Position numbers and translations under genes: made by a program. Of a stretch of 64,000 nt of DNA, positions 45,706-56,885 are shown one piece after another. Origin of the DNA: Xiphydria camelus (taxonomy: Eukaryota > Arthropoda > Insecta > Hymenoptera > Xiphydriidae); NCBI GenBank assembly GCA_963678675.1, contig OY783191.1, positions 25,688,955 to 25,752,954 of the forward strand, read 5' to 3'. Position 1 is the first letter of the stretch. Each line of letters starts with the position of its first letter. The notes under the pieces are model-generated. The model searched no databases, was not told the DNA's origin, and saw only the letters and a list, made by a program, of their open reading frames with translations.

Positions 45706-46041
45706 ATGAGGGCCGCCCCGCCCGTGTATTACGGAGCGCGATGTTGCTACGTCATACGGCGATCAGTAACGAGACACGACTTGCATTGCGTTGTCGCTGG
45801 CAACGTCACAGACCAAATTTCTACTGCGAATCTGGTCGCACAGTGAGGACGGCCCCGCATTTCCTGCGTCACGCTTCATTAATATATGTTTTTCAATTTT
45901 TCTAATGAATGAAGAGCTATCATATTATAATCATCGTATTCACGACACTTCAATGAAGGAATACGTAGCCGGTGATCGTTCAAATCGAGGTAGTTAAGCA
46001 ACTATGACGATTTAAAGAAAAAAGTGCGGGGCCGCCCTCAT
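45706..46041. mobile_element. MITE with ATGAGGGC termini, 336 bp
   Basis: ATGAGGGCCGCCCCGC at the left is matched by the inverse of the right end (ATGAGGGCGGCCCCGC). The interior has no coding potential. The target duplication is unclear. It lies just outside the pogo-like element. Confidence 0.6.
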
Positions 46042-46545
46042 CACGCGACCTCAGAAGGGTTAAAAAATACACGCATTAAAATCGCCACCGGTATTCCTCT
46101 CCCGAACGTTATCTGCACGAGTGCTAATTGGGAGTCAGGAATTTGTTCCGCACGCCACACTGTTAGAAAAACTCTTGTGCCTCATTTGCGTATGTATCGG
46201 GAACTACAATAGGATTCAATGGCGGGGCTGGTCTCCGGGCCGTCGACTTTAGGCGTGACCTTGTCATCCCGAAACAGTATTGTTTACTGTCGTCGCATCG
46301 TGTCACGCGCGCACTCGAGTACGCAGGTCATTGTCTCTCACGAAATATAACGCCCCCGATAGATATACCGACGCTGCGAGCGAAGACGTTACGGCGGGTA
46401 TTGTACAGGGTGGTCCTCGATGTCACACCAAAATTCATGTCAGCAAAGTCGAAATAAGACTCCCACGAGCACAGAGATCCAGAAATCCTTTCTCGAAATA
46501 TTCCAAGCAGTTTTATCCTATTAAAAAAGTATTTTCCTTGTATAA
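46042..46545. other. no gene recognised
   Basis: Fairly balanced composition with short open frames that match nothing I know; 46280-46567 is the longest, at 95 codons. Confidence 0.4.
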
Positions 46546-46947
46546 CCCAGGTAGCAAGCTGACGTAAACTTGACGTCACTTTTAGGGCATATTTCGTCGG
46601 CGACGTCGTTCTACCAAAAAATGATGTTTTAATGTCGTCATTCAAGAAACGTCTTTAAGACGCCTTAAATATGACGTTAAAAAGACGTTATTTTTACGTC
46701 GTAATAAAACTTTAAAATAACTATACTTATTATACAATATACATTGAATATTTATATATTTTTTTATAATGTATAATATAACAATATTTGTATAGTGTGG
46801 TCTACTTTAATTCTCGATTCTTATATCTCTCTACCATTTTACCAGTACGTTTTTTTGTAATAAATAAAAGTAAGATTTTTTATATTGCGGTCGTTTCTAT
46901 AAACATTCATAAAATGACGTTAATTTCACGTTAGTTTGCTACCTGGG
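46546..46947. mobile_element. PIF/Harbinger-like MITE, 402 bp, TAA duplication
   Basis: Ends CCCAGGTAGCAA and TTGCTACCTGGG are exact inverses and are flanked by TAA on both sides (46543-46545 and 46948-46950). A 3-bp TWA duplication is typical of PIF/Harbinger. The interior repeats GACGT motifs in both orientations (TGACGTCA, AAGACGTT, TGACGTTA). Confidence 0.75.
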
Positions 46948-47044
46948 TAAGTTAATACTTGTACTTTTAGAGTATCAATAAATTTAAGAACGATGTCAAT
47001 TTCCTTATGGCAACACTATGCAGCATATCAAATTAGGGACAGGG

Positions 47045-47208
47045 AGTTTTAGTGTGTGGCCTGCATCGTTTATTTCACCTTGGCTGGTTTTGATACCAGC
47101 CGATAGTGAGCGACCATACTCGGCTGAGGTCGTCGTACATATATGATGTCATGTTAAAATGAAAGAAAGCAGTCAGGGTGAAAGAACTGTGCCACACACC
47201 AAAACTCT
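47045..47208. mobile_element. small MITE, 164 bp
   Basis: AGTTTTAGTGTGTGGC at the left pairs with GCCACACACCAAAACT at the right. A short internal hairpin (GGCTGG..CCAGCC) lies near 47088-47105. There is no coding capacity. Confidence 0.6.
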
Positions 47209-48641
47209 TTGACTAATTTATCATGCTATATATGTATAATTTATATATTAAAAAAATAATAATAATTGACCGAAGTTAAACCAAGATTGTGCTCCAATAC
47301 AGCATTTTGAAACAACAAACACGGCCGTATGGTCTGTTAGTTAGTAGTTTAGATAAAGCAGAGTATAAAATGGGATAATCTTTATTGGCCTTTACTTTCC
47401 ATTGATGTTCACGGTAATCAGGGGCCATCTGGAGTATCTGCCTAATTTTTTACTCAACACTCCCCTATATATATTCTTATTTTACGTACGGTATAAAAGA
47501 TCCACTAATAACACTACGAAACCGGACGCGGCACAAGTTGAAAACGAAAGAAATTAAGGCGAACGCTAGTTCGCCTGGTCGAGAGAGAAAGAGCGATAGC
47601 CATGCAGCCTTACATGCGAACAGCAGAGCCTTATTTACAGTAAAGAACGGAAATTTAACCTATACGATATTTCACTACCGTTTTTCCAGCTGACAATAGT
47701 TATAGACAATAGCAGGCGCTATAAAAAATGCTCTTCTTATGTCATATGTATATAAATATTGCCAAGACACGCGTTAAAGGTGCTTGTTAATATTTATTAT
47801 CGTACTTGAAAACACTCTCCGTATTTAACAATTATAAAACCCGTTCCGAATCCCGTGTTTTTTAGTGTCATGAGTTTCACACAGATGGCGCTTTCTCCGA
47901 TAGCTTTTTGGCGAAAAGAGCGATCGCCATGTTATCGGCGGAGCGTTTCGTCCCGGAGTCGGCCGGTGGACTCGTCAGTAAGGCTAGGCCGACTCCTGCC
48001 TTAGACGCTCTGTGTGCTCTGTCCTCCGTGGTTGTCGAACAGCTTCGGTCTTATGTAGAAACGTACTCGTGTTCGACCACTAGTGAGAAGGGCAGCGCCA
48101 TCTGGTGGCGGGCCGCCACAGCTTGATGCGAGATCGCTATTCCGTCTGCTATGCTGGTAAAACAGTGCCTCTCGAATTGATTTTCTATCATCTGTCAATC
48201 GTAACGATCCGACCAAATAATGGCATATATTTGAATAATAAACAATAATCTGGAAACGAAAGGAGAAATTTGCAACCGCAAATTCCGTTTGACAGATACG
48301 ATTCATCCTAATTCAAAACAGAGCTGGAAAGACTCGACTGGCTAAATGGTTAAATGGTACATGAACTTTTACGATGATGAAAAACAGACGCTGATAGAGG
48401 AAGAACACGCGATATAGTTACTGTAAGGGATGCGAAGCATACTTATTTTGTGGTGGTAAGTCCTAGAAATCCATGGAATATCAAGACCAAGACGCTCGAC
48501 AATGCTACACATATCGTTACTGTTCATAATGATTCTTTCAGTTTCGTAACTTCAAAATAATCTATAGATGTTACGCTGGCTTAGATTTTTGTATCTGTGT
48601 CGATGTCAATGATAAGTCTAAAAAATAAAGGGAGCTATTGA
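47209..48641. other. no gene recognised; GC-richer patch at 47880-48130
   Basis: The patch at 47880-48130 holds CAGATGGCGCT and the CTCF-like site at 48095-48108. Short open frames there are not recognisable. From 48410 to 48560 a plus frame (RDIVTVRDAKHTYFVVVSPR, then HIVTVHNDSFSFVTS) looks protein-like and may be a diverged upstream piece of the gene that begins at 48642. Confidence 0.35.
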
Positions 48642-50025
48642 TTGGTACGATGGACGTTGATCATTCTTCTTTTTATCGCAACCGGTGAAGAGCAACAATC
48701 AATACCAAATTCTCAGAATGACATTTTATCTGAACATTCGTATGCTTCGCAACAAGTGGTGAGAAGGGTCACTAAAAGAGTAGTAACGTGGCAAAAATTA
48801 CCACAATTGGATCTTCTACTTCCTCAACAAGAAGAAATACAGAAAATTGAGAACGGTGAATGTCTTAATGACAAACACATGAGTGTTTTTACTTCTATCG
48901 TCCAGAATAGTACTCAATACATGCCTTACGAGACCATTTACATCCAAAAACCTGCTAAAATTTTTCCGGTGCCTTCGCAAACTGATCATATACAAATTTT
49001 GCCTTCTCTAAATCACTGGGTATGCAGTTACTACGATTGCCGCCAAGATCAATTATTAATTTATGATTCGTTGAATAATAGCAACATCGATGAACATCAG
49101 AAAATTTTTCTCCAACGATTATATCCTGATTTCAATCTTGATAACACAAGATTTCCGAAGGATCAAAGACAAGAAAATAATACTGACAGTGGTTTATTTG
49201 CTATTGCGTTCGCTGTGTCATTAATTTTAGGCAAGAAACCTGAAACATTATTCTACTGTACAGAAAGTATGCGCTGTCACTTACTGAAAATTTTGACCGA
49301 TCGCACAATCACGCATTTTCCTTTATATTCTGACAAAGAAAGTGCATCAGGTAATTTGTCGAACATGGTTTCGGCCGTGACACCAAAGTACAAAATCACA
49401 TTAAGTAAAAGAAAATATGAAGATTCTGTTACGAATATAAATGATTGTGAGCCAAATGCAGAAACAGAAGGAAAGGTATGTAAAAAGTCGAAGACTCAAA
49501 AAATGCACAAAATCCGCGAAGAAAAAGAAAATTTCGTACGGAATTTGATGGAACATTTGGACATCAAGTCGGAAACTTCCAGACGAATGGAAGCTGAGGA
49601 TTTAGTTAAGTGGCCTCTAGCTAAAAGAGAGAACGATACAAATCGGCTACAGCGGACTTTAGAAAAATGTAACTCAAAAGCTACAGAAATACTTGAAAGG
49701 GTTGCACAGTGCACTGCAGATATTGAGTCAAAGCTTGCAGCGCTTTGTGGGATATCCAGGCATTGCGCTACAACCGAAGCACATTTTTCAATAACTTCAT
49801 ATAATCAAGGATATCGATTTCTCGAAAATCTTATTCTTAATGAAAATGGCCAACTACTAAATGTATTACCTGCCCTTGTACATAAAAAGCAAAAAACAAA
49901 AACATGGACTTGCGACGATGCCATATGTAAACTCGATAATGTTGACGTACTGCAAAAGTATGAAAATTTTGTTCGATCATTGCAATCAGCTACATTTGGT
50001 TTGTTAATATCGCTGTCTCAGCTCC
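48642..50025 (+). pseudogene. Ulp1-like (C48) cysteine protease region of a composite gene
   Basis: The first recognisable domain starts near residue 74 with ECLNDKHMSVF. It continues through LPSLNHWVCSYYD (catalytic His125), IYDSLN (Asp142) and FPKDQRQENNTDSGLFAIAF. The residue before GLFAIAF, normally the catalytic cysteine, is serine here (AGT at 49188-49190), so the protease is probably inactive. A charged linker (residues ~245-330) follows, then ~100 residues leading into the helicase. The first ~19 codons also occur as a non-coding copy at 52682-52735, so the hydrophobic start is not a real signal peptide. C48 enzymes cleave SUMO-like conjugates; such domains are known as parts of some mobile elements. 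Confidence 0.75.
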
Positions 50026-51250
50026 TACAGGTATTGCGGCATTTTCTATTCGGGGACTGACAATACATAGGATTTTTCAATTACCGGTAGAACACGGCAA
50101 TACTCCTAAGTATCGCGCACTGTCAGATACGGTGCTGAAGAAATTGCGCGAAGATTTACGAAATGTTGCATTAATTGTAATCGATGAAGTATCAGTGATA
50201 TCAAATATAACGCTATTGTACATTCACTTGCGTTTGGCTGAAATATTTGATACTGGTAACAGTGATGATGGTTGGTTTGGAAGAAAACATATTCTTCTGT
50301 TCGGAGATTTGTTGCAATTGCCGCCTGTACATGAGAATCCAGCATTCATGCATATTTCGTCAAACGAAATGAAAGAGTACGTGGGATCGTACGGAAAGTA
50401 CGGGCGAATTTATTTGAATTTGATGAACTAAGAATTAACATGAGGCAAAAGGGTGATACAGTATATCGTGATTTGTTACGTTGGATTCGTATAGGATTGA
50501 TCACAAAACGCGATATACAATTATTACAGACAAAAAAAAACCTTCTACAGTTCTACCACATATGGCAGATTACAAGAACTCTGTAATTTCATTTCCACTT
50601 TGCCTGCTGAGACCGTCTGCTTGTTTCCGACTCGTAACATGTGCGAGGTTTTGAATAATGAAATGCTGAAAATTCTTCCAACTGAACAGATAGAACTCGT
50701 TGCACATGACTCTCGATAGAATGTAAATCTTTTCTACAAGGAAAAGTAAAAAAATTGCTTGATACGAATGAAGAGGACTGTTCCCGCTCTGGTGGTTTGC
50801 CCAAAATTGTAACTATCAAAATAGGCGCAAAAGTAATGTTAACAAGAAATATTGATGTCACTAAAGGGTTAGTAAACGGTGCCATTGCTACATTGGAGTC
50901 TATAACAAGGAACATTGATATTCAGAGTAATATTGACAGTATGACCTTACGATTAGCGTCCGGAGCTCTGCATACCATTGAAAAAGTGAGTGTAAAATTT
51001 GTTATTATCAGAGGAGCATTCATCACTCGCAGACAGTTTCCCATATGTTTAAGTTACGCCATCACTGTGCATAAATCGCAAGGTTTGAGTTTGAAAACTG
51101 CGGTCGTAGATTCTGGGAATAGCGTGTTTTCTCATGGGCAAACGTATGTTGCTCTTTCGAGAGTTACGTCTCTTGAAGGGCTACATTTGATAAATTTCGA
51201 TCCATCTTCTATTAAAGCAAGTACACAAGCTATTGTAGAATATAATAGAT
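50026..51250 (+). pseudogene. PIF1-like helicase region, Walker A deleted, frameshifted
   Basis: In a new frame from 50010: SAPTGIAAFSIRGLTIHRIF (motif Ia), IVIDEVSVISN (motif II) and LLFGDLLQLPPV (motif III). Frameshifts near 50405, around the A run at 50530 and near 50720 are followed by KIGAKVMLTRNIDVTKGLVN, then CLSYAITVHKSQGLSL (V) and TYVALSRVTSLEGLH (VI). The GxGKS Walker A segment expected before motif Ia is missing, removed with a frame change near 50005. The intact enzyme would be a 5'-3' DNA helicase. The order of motifs is that of PIF1 and Helitron helicases. No Rep nuclease is visible. Confidence 0.8.
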
Positions 51251-51389
51251 TGCGAAGCATGTACAGACCTGATTTACCGCAAGAAGACATACCGAATTAT
51301 CATGTTCATAAGGTAGTCGACATGAGATGGACTCCATTTGCAGGTCCACTCAGAATTCAAGATTCTGAAGATACGAATATTAGCATAGC

Positions 51390-52173
51390 GTTGGTACAAA
51401 ATTTCCGTGGCCTGCCGAATGCAGATGGAGTGTCTTGCTATGCAAATTCAGCTTTGCAATGCATATTTAATTGTTTCCCCATAAGGAATGAAATTTTACA
51501 GTTGCCCGAAAACCATATTTTACGTACGACATTACAAAATTATTTATCCAACGTTACGCCAAACCATTCATCCGCAATACTTGCAGTCAGAAATTTCGTC
51601 GAGCCAACTATTTATGGCTGTCAAGAACAGCAAGATGTTGCAGAATTCATCACACATTTGTTCATGACAACACCTGAACTAGAGAGAACCGTCGAATACA
51701 CAACCATATTCAAAACAAGATGTATGAATCCACAATGCGCATCAACAAATACTGGAGAAGAAACAAACAATATGATATCATTACCAGTTAATATAGCAAT
51801 GAATAAATCTGTTACTCTACAAGACATTTTAAATGACTCCTTCGGAAAATGGGAAACAGTGAGTGCTCGTTGTGACAAATGTCCGTGTGAGAAGAAAACT
51901 AAAAAGACTTCAATTACTACAGCTGGTCCTATTTTAATTATACATCTCAAATTATTTCATAGAAATGAAGGGATAACATCCAAAATAACGACATGCAAAA
52001 TCAAAGAAGTACCTTCCACTGCACTAACAATCGAAGGAATTTCTTACAAAGTAATTGCAGCAATCTTGCATACATGAACATTTGATGGTGGTCACTATAT
52101 TACTATGTTAAGACAAAAAAAATCTTGGGTTAGAGTCGATGATTTAAAAGTCGACAACAACAAAATTGCATAG
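51390..52173 (+). pseudogene. ubiquitin-specific protease (USP) region fused to helicase
   Basis: The helicase frame continues without a stop into a C19-type deubiquitinase. The Cys box is FRGLPNADGVSCYANSALQC (catalytic Cys near 51436). A zinc ribbon of CMNPQC and CDKCPC lies near 51722 and 51878. QQDVAEFITHLF is the conserved helix. The His box TFDGGHYITML with SWVRVDDL follows a single TGA stop at 52075-52077. The frame ends at 52173. Catalytic Cys and His are both present, so only the stop interrupts this domain. Helicase and USP lie in one frame from about 50755 to 52074, so the fusion is real in this copy. Confidence 0.8.
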
Positions 52174-52432
52174 CCAAGGAATTCGAAAAACGTGTACATA
52201 TTATTCCTTTCTAGATTGTAACAACTTTGCTTGAATTATTGCTTACATATTGTACATCAGCATTTGCTCCTTTTTCCTTGATATATATATAATAAACCCA
52301 AAAAAACATTTCCCAAATGTAAAATGGCATAATACACACAAAAAAACATTTCCCAAATTTAAAATGGTGGGTCGAGAGAGAAAGAGCGTGCCTTTTCTGC
52401 CTACACAGGGTGACTTGAATTAACAAAAAAAA
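52174..52432. other. no gene; GGTCGAGAGAGAAAGAGCG repeat start
   Basis: Contains two direct copies of AAAACATTTCCCAAA(T/A)(G/T)TAAAATGG, a motif also found at the outer ends of the palindrome that follows. Confidence 0.5.
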
Positions 52433-52965
52433 GTGATACCCCCCCCCCCCCCAAAAAAAAAACATTTTCCAAATGTAAAATGGTGGGTCGAGAGAGAGAG
52501 GCGATCCTTACCTGCCTACAAAATGAGGTTTCAACAAACAAACAAAAATGATATCAACAAGCTGCAGCTTTTAGTCGCGAAAGATATGATCACATTAAAC
52601 AATTTCGGAAGAAAAAAAAATGTATACCACCCTCACCACCCCCTTAAACTCACTCGACAGCCCGCTTCTGTAACAGCAAACGGAGCTATTGATTGGTGCG
52701 ATGGACGTTGAGCATTCTTCTTCTTATCGCTAATCGCAAAAGTGGGCTGTCGAGTGAGTTTAAGGGGGTGGTGAGGGTGGTATACATTTTTTTTTTCTTC
52801 AGAAATTGTTTAATGTGATCATATCTTTCGCGACTAAAAGCTGCAGCTTGTTGATATAATTTTTTTTGTTTGTTGAAACCTCATTTTGTAGGCAGGTAAG
52901 GATCGCCTTTCTCTCTCGACCCACCATTTTACATTAGGAAAATGTTTTTTTGGGGGGTCATACTC
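52433..52965. repeat. palindrome (arms ~225 bp) whose loop holds a piece of the upstream gene
   Basis: The left arm, 52433-52670, is the inverse of 52740-52965. Landmarks are AAACATTTTCC, CCTTACCTGCCTACAAAATG, GCTGCAGCTTTTAGTCGCGA and CCACCCTCACCACCCCCTTA. The ~70-bp loop contains GGAGCTATTGATTGGT and the following ~40 bp, nearly identical to 48632-48687 at the start of the protease-helicase-USP gene. A C run of 13 or so lies at about 52440. Confidence 0.8.
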
Positions 52966-53650
52966 ATCGAGAATCATCCAAATTACCTAATCGCAAGAGC
53001 ACCGCGGAATGGTCGGTCGAACGATCCACTTTTCTTGCTCTCGAGATACAGGGATACCAGACTGCATTTGCCGTGGCTAATGTTACGAAATCGCCGACGG
53101 TTGCCCAAGATCTCGACTGTGTGTCCGGTAGTTTCTCTTTGTTCCGCTGGCTAGTTTCTGAATATTTCAGATCGCCGTGTCTCGCTTATGTCCCTCTCGT
53201 ATACGCCTCTACCGGCAGAAACTACTCTTGGCGTATTCTACAATGTCCAGTATATATTTTTGATTGGACAGCGTCTATTTGCGTGCGTACACACTGTGAT
53301 TTATCTGACTTGATTGGTATCGAGTATAGAGTTCAGCGAGAAATTATGAAACTTTGCAGACATTCGGTAGATAATCGTTATTAATCAATCGGAGGGCAAA
53401 GAGATACGCAGCGATTCGAACAATCCCCAGTTAACCCTTTCGGTCATCGCGTCCATTTGGATGGGCATGCTATCTTGATGGGACAAGTCATAAATCATAA
53501 ACCGTATGACTAATCAAAAAAGTTTCTAAATAAAAAATGTTCGGAAATGTATTTTTAAGTAGTATACCACATTTCAGATTTTTTTCTCCTTTTTAAAGAA
53601 ATCTATGACTGACAGGGTTAACACACAGAAGCAGGGAAATAATATTCCAA
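52966..53650. other. no gene recognised
   Basis: A 144-codon plus frame (52950-53384) is open but shows no domain I recognise; its first part lies in the palindrome arm. It may be a piece of an exon (FAVANVTKSPTVAQDLDCV). Confidence 0.3.
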
Positions 53651-54049
53651 CAATGGGCATGTTCACAACTTTTTGTACGACTGTTTAAAGTGCATGAATC
53701 GGAAAATTAGGGTATTAAAGTAATGTAGGTAAAAAATGGGGCATTCAAAAAATGTTTTTCCATTATTTTTGAGATGTTACAAAAGGCATTCGTTTTAAAG
53801 CATCGCACTTTCACCGCCATTTTAACTGACCAATGAGAGTCGGGCAACAGATTCCCCACCATTCACAAACCCGGGTTTGGGCCCTTGCCAATGGCTTTAG
53901 TCACGTCACTAAGGATTTCGTTTGAATCGAAGTCAAACTTTAAACATTAAAAAAAGAAATTAGTGCTCAGAAAAAAAACAAACACATCTTATTAATAAGC
54001 ATAAAAAGTATTAACGAATGAGCAAAAAAAATCATGAACATGCCCATTG
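53651..54049. mobile_element. MITE with CAATGGGCATGTTCA termini, 399 bp
   Basis: CAATGGGCATGTTCA at 53651-53665 is exactly inverted at 54035-54049. The interior is non-coding. No clear target duplication is seen. Confidence 0.7.
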
Positions 54050-54290
54050 ACGAACCTGTCCTGCTCAAAACTATTCTCAGAACTTCGGTGGCAGCGCTAA
54101 GTCAGTACACAATAAATGTAAATGTATGTATTATATATTCTCATAGTTCTCAATTTGTACTTCTAAATATTCATTGTAGTATGTAGTGCTCAATTTTGAG
54201 TTTCTACCATAGTTAATTTTAAAACTGAAACTTATTGTATATATTGTATGCTCTAGGAGTCGACAATATAGAATTATCGAAAATTAAATA

Positions 54291-54990
54291 GGGGAGAACG
54301 GGGCAAGTTGCATCACGGGCAGGTTGCAACGCATGCATTTTTTCTGACAAGAAACTCTCCAGCGGAAGATAAATTACAAGATTAGTTGAGTCGTTGTTTG
54401 AGTGGAAAGCAATACGGTATGAGCACAATCCTGTTAATTTTATAAAAGAAAGTGTATTTAAACTGAGCACATCTTCATGTGCCAATAACGACGCTTATTT
54501 TATTTCTGTTGACTGTGTTTCAGAGTATTTAGAGGAGTTCTGTTAACTATTACTTATATGCTAAGAACACTAAGGGCCGGTTTTACCAACAGGTATAAAC
54601 GCGGTATAGCTCTATACTGAGAATAACCATAGGGCTTATTGCTGGTTATTCTCAGTATAGTGCTATACCGCGTTTATACCGTGTTGGTAAAACCGGCCCT
54701 TAATAAGTGGTTCAACGTGCCCGAGTACTGATGCAATATACCCCGAACGCGTGGGGCACATTCTAACACGCGCATAGATTATAATCTATCATATCATAGA
54801 TTATATAGATTACAATAATTATTGTTTTCCTTTATAACTCCGTTAATTTTTTTAATAACTTGAACTTTGTTCCATAGTTTCATTCCTAATATGTTATATA
54901 TTACCTAACTCTCGAAATTTAAATCTCATTTTTAGTAAAATAGGGAAAAAATGAAACATCAAATTTGTTGTAACCTATCCCGGTCTTCCC
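54291..54990. mobile_element. pogo-like MITE, 700 bp, TA duplication
   Basis: GGGGAGAACGGGGCAAGTTG at the left is related to the inverse of the right end (GGGAAGACCGGGATAGGTTA). TA lies on both sides (54289-54290 and 54991-54992). The GGGGAGAxCGGGG end is shared with 29710-29725. No transposase is readable. A hairpin MITE (54571-54702) is nested within. Confidence 0.65.
54571..54702. mobile_element. near-perfect hairpin MITE, 132 bp
   Basis: TAAGGGCCGGTTTTACCAAC at the left is exactly inverted at the right, and pairing continues with few mismatches to a short loop near 54637 (GGTATAAACGCGGTATAG arm). The complete hairpin could form a long stem in RNA. Confidence 0.8.
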
Positions 54991-55890
54991 TATACCTACT
55001 CTTTTGATCTAAATCAGTAAAAATAACTGAGAATCAGTGTATAGGCACTGAAGTCCAGTAAATAATCCAGTAAATAAGGTCATAAAAGTCTTATTCGTTT
55101 TTAGACGATTTCGTTCAAAAATCTTTAATATCGCCAAGTAAATTATACGAACAATCGACTCAAATTCACTACTTTCTACGAAAATATGCAGAAATATAGA
55201 TATTGAAGAAGTTTGAATCTGCAATTACAACAATGGCTAAAGACTCATCTTAATGACGATTTTTAATGCGTTTTTATACTCTTGGAATATTACATTTTTT
55301 ATAAGGGCTTTATGGCCCGTTAAAGATCCTGAAATAAAATTAATTCCATAATAAAGTAACCGCATTTCAAATTGATCATTGGCTTCGACAAGTCCTTATA
55401 CGGGCTGTTTGTCTTATACGCCAATATAACGGGTTTCATATCAGTTGGTGTATCCCATTTGCTGTGGTTTCCTATTATAGGGGAATTGCATGAAATAGGA
55501 ATTAGTTTTTCAACCCTGCCATGTTGTTGTTCATAGTATAAATAATATTTCTACGTAAGGAAACTTATTATAAATGTTTACGACTAAAGTATTTTTAAGG
55601 TTAAATTTCGAATTTTTCGGCTCCGCGCGAAAACGTCCGCCGGGGTACATGATTCGCGGCGACTAGTTGACGTAGTGCCATGGCCGCTTCATTTCAGTGT
55701 GTTGGTTATAATGTGTGTGATACGTACACGGAGAAAAAATTCCATTTGAAATTATGATGGTAGTGTCTTTTGGCCGGACCGTAATGACAATATGAAACAT
55801 TCTATTAGGTGTACAAATAAGTTTTAGGACACTTCCATTCCGTGTCATAAAAATAAATCAAAGTTACCGTTCATATATGATAAGCCCGTG
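54991..55890. other. no gene recognised
   Basis: AT-rich. A GC-richer patch near 55615-55690 has no recognisable frame. Confidence 0.45.
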
Positions 55891-56560
55891 TGGAAGTCTG
55901 CCCAAGTTGGCCCAATCAGTAATTGGGCGCCAATTAGGCCCCAATTGGGCGGCCCAATTTGAATAAAATATAATAAATCGAATAGATACAATTATTTGTT
56001 TTATTTATGTACCGGAAGTAAAAATAAATCTGGATATTTAGAACTTATTCCGAACTTTTAGTGACTGGAATTTGGGTCAGGTGATACGATGTAGTATTAG
56101 CGTTTAGTTGGGGCTACGTTGGGCTGCCCAATCAGGCCCCAACTAAGGTACTAGTTGGGGCTACGTTGGGCACCCCAACCTGACCCCAACTAAGGTACCT
56201 AATCACTACTCTAGCAAGAAATATTGTATAATTTTTATGTTTTAATGTTGATAGCATCGCCTCAAAAACTTTACTAACTTTATTATGATGACATTGGTAA
56301 TAAACATATAATATATTGCATTCTTTGATAATTGCGTTTTTAATAATCTTTACAGCCTTTTTCAAATTGAGTGGAGTAAGATACATATAATGATAAATTG
56401 GCCATTTCTATTACAGAATAAATTAAATTGAAATCTATTTCGAACTTTTAGTGACTGAAATTTGGGTCAGGTGATACGATATAGTATTAGCGTTTAGTTG
56501 GGGCTACATTGAGTACCCCAATCTGGCCCCAACTGAGGTACCTAATCACTTAGTCCAAGG
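55891..56560. repeat. GGGGCC/CCCAA-rich repeat with ~390-bp direct duplication
   Basis: ACTTTTAGTGACTG(G/A)AATTTGG followed by TCAGGTGATACGAT and TTTAGTTGGGGCTAC is present at 56054-56125 and again at 56440-56510. Several copies of GTTGGGGC and its inverse GCCCCAAC lie nearby (55915-55965, 56110-56200, 56495-56545). No gene is recognised. Confidence 0.6.
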
Positions 56561-56800
56561 CACTTATCCATTTTTACCTATGCCGCAAACAAATCGACGA
56601 GGGTAGGGTGATTTTTTCAGGGCTGTTTAAGGGTAGTCTCTAGAATACCGAATTAAAAGGCTTTTTTATTATTTTATTATTTTTTTTTCGACAAAATGAC
56701 CTTAATAAAAGTTGTAGATAATAACATTCTAATCTTTGCTTTATGACTTTTTTTTCTAGCTATTTTAGTTTAGGAGCTACGGTTATTTTTGTGTTTAGAA
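56561..56800. other. no gene recognised
   Basis: AT-rich sequence with no identifiable feature. Confidence 0.5.
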
Positions 56801-56885
56801 ATTCGCCAGGGCCGTCCCGGGAAAAGAGTACGGCCCTGGAGAGAGGCTGAAAACGTCCCCTTTTTTCGGGACGGCCCTGGCGAAT
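56801..56885. repeat. 85-bp GC-rich hairpin
   Basis: ATTCGCCAGGGCCGTCCCG at 56801-56819 is exactly inverted at 56867-56885. The loop contains another inverted pair (ACGGCCCTGG against the arm). It abuts the paralogous segment shared with 41160-41460. Confidence 0.7.

Noticed and set aside
48642..48690. Signal peptide at the start of the protease region (hydrophobic first residues)
   Set aside because: The same bases occur as non-coding sequence in the loop of the palindrome at 52682-52735; the codons are preceded directly by a stop and begin with TTG.
52433..52711. Open frame starting in the C-run region
   Set aside because: It lies in a palindrome arm and low-complexity sequence.
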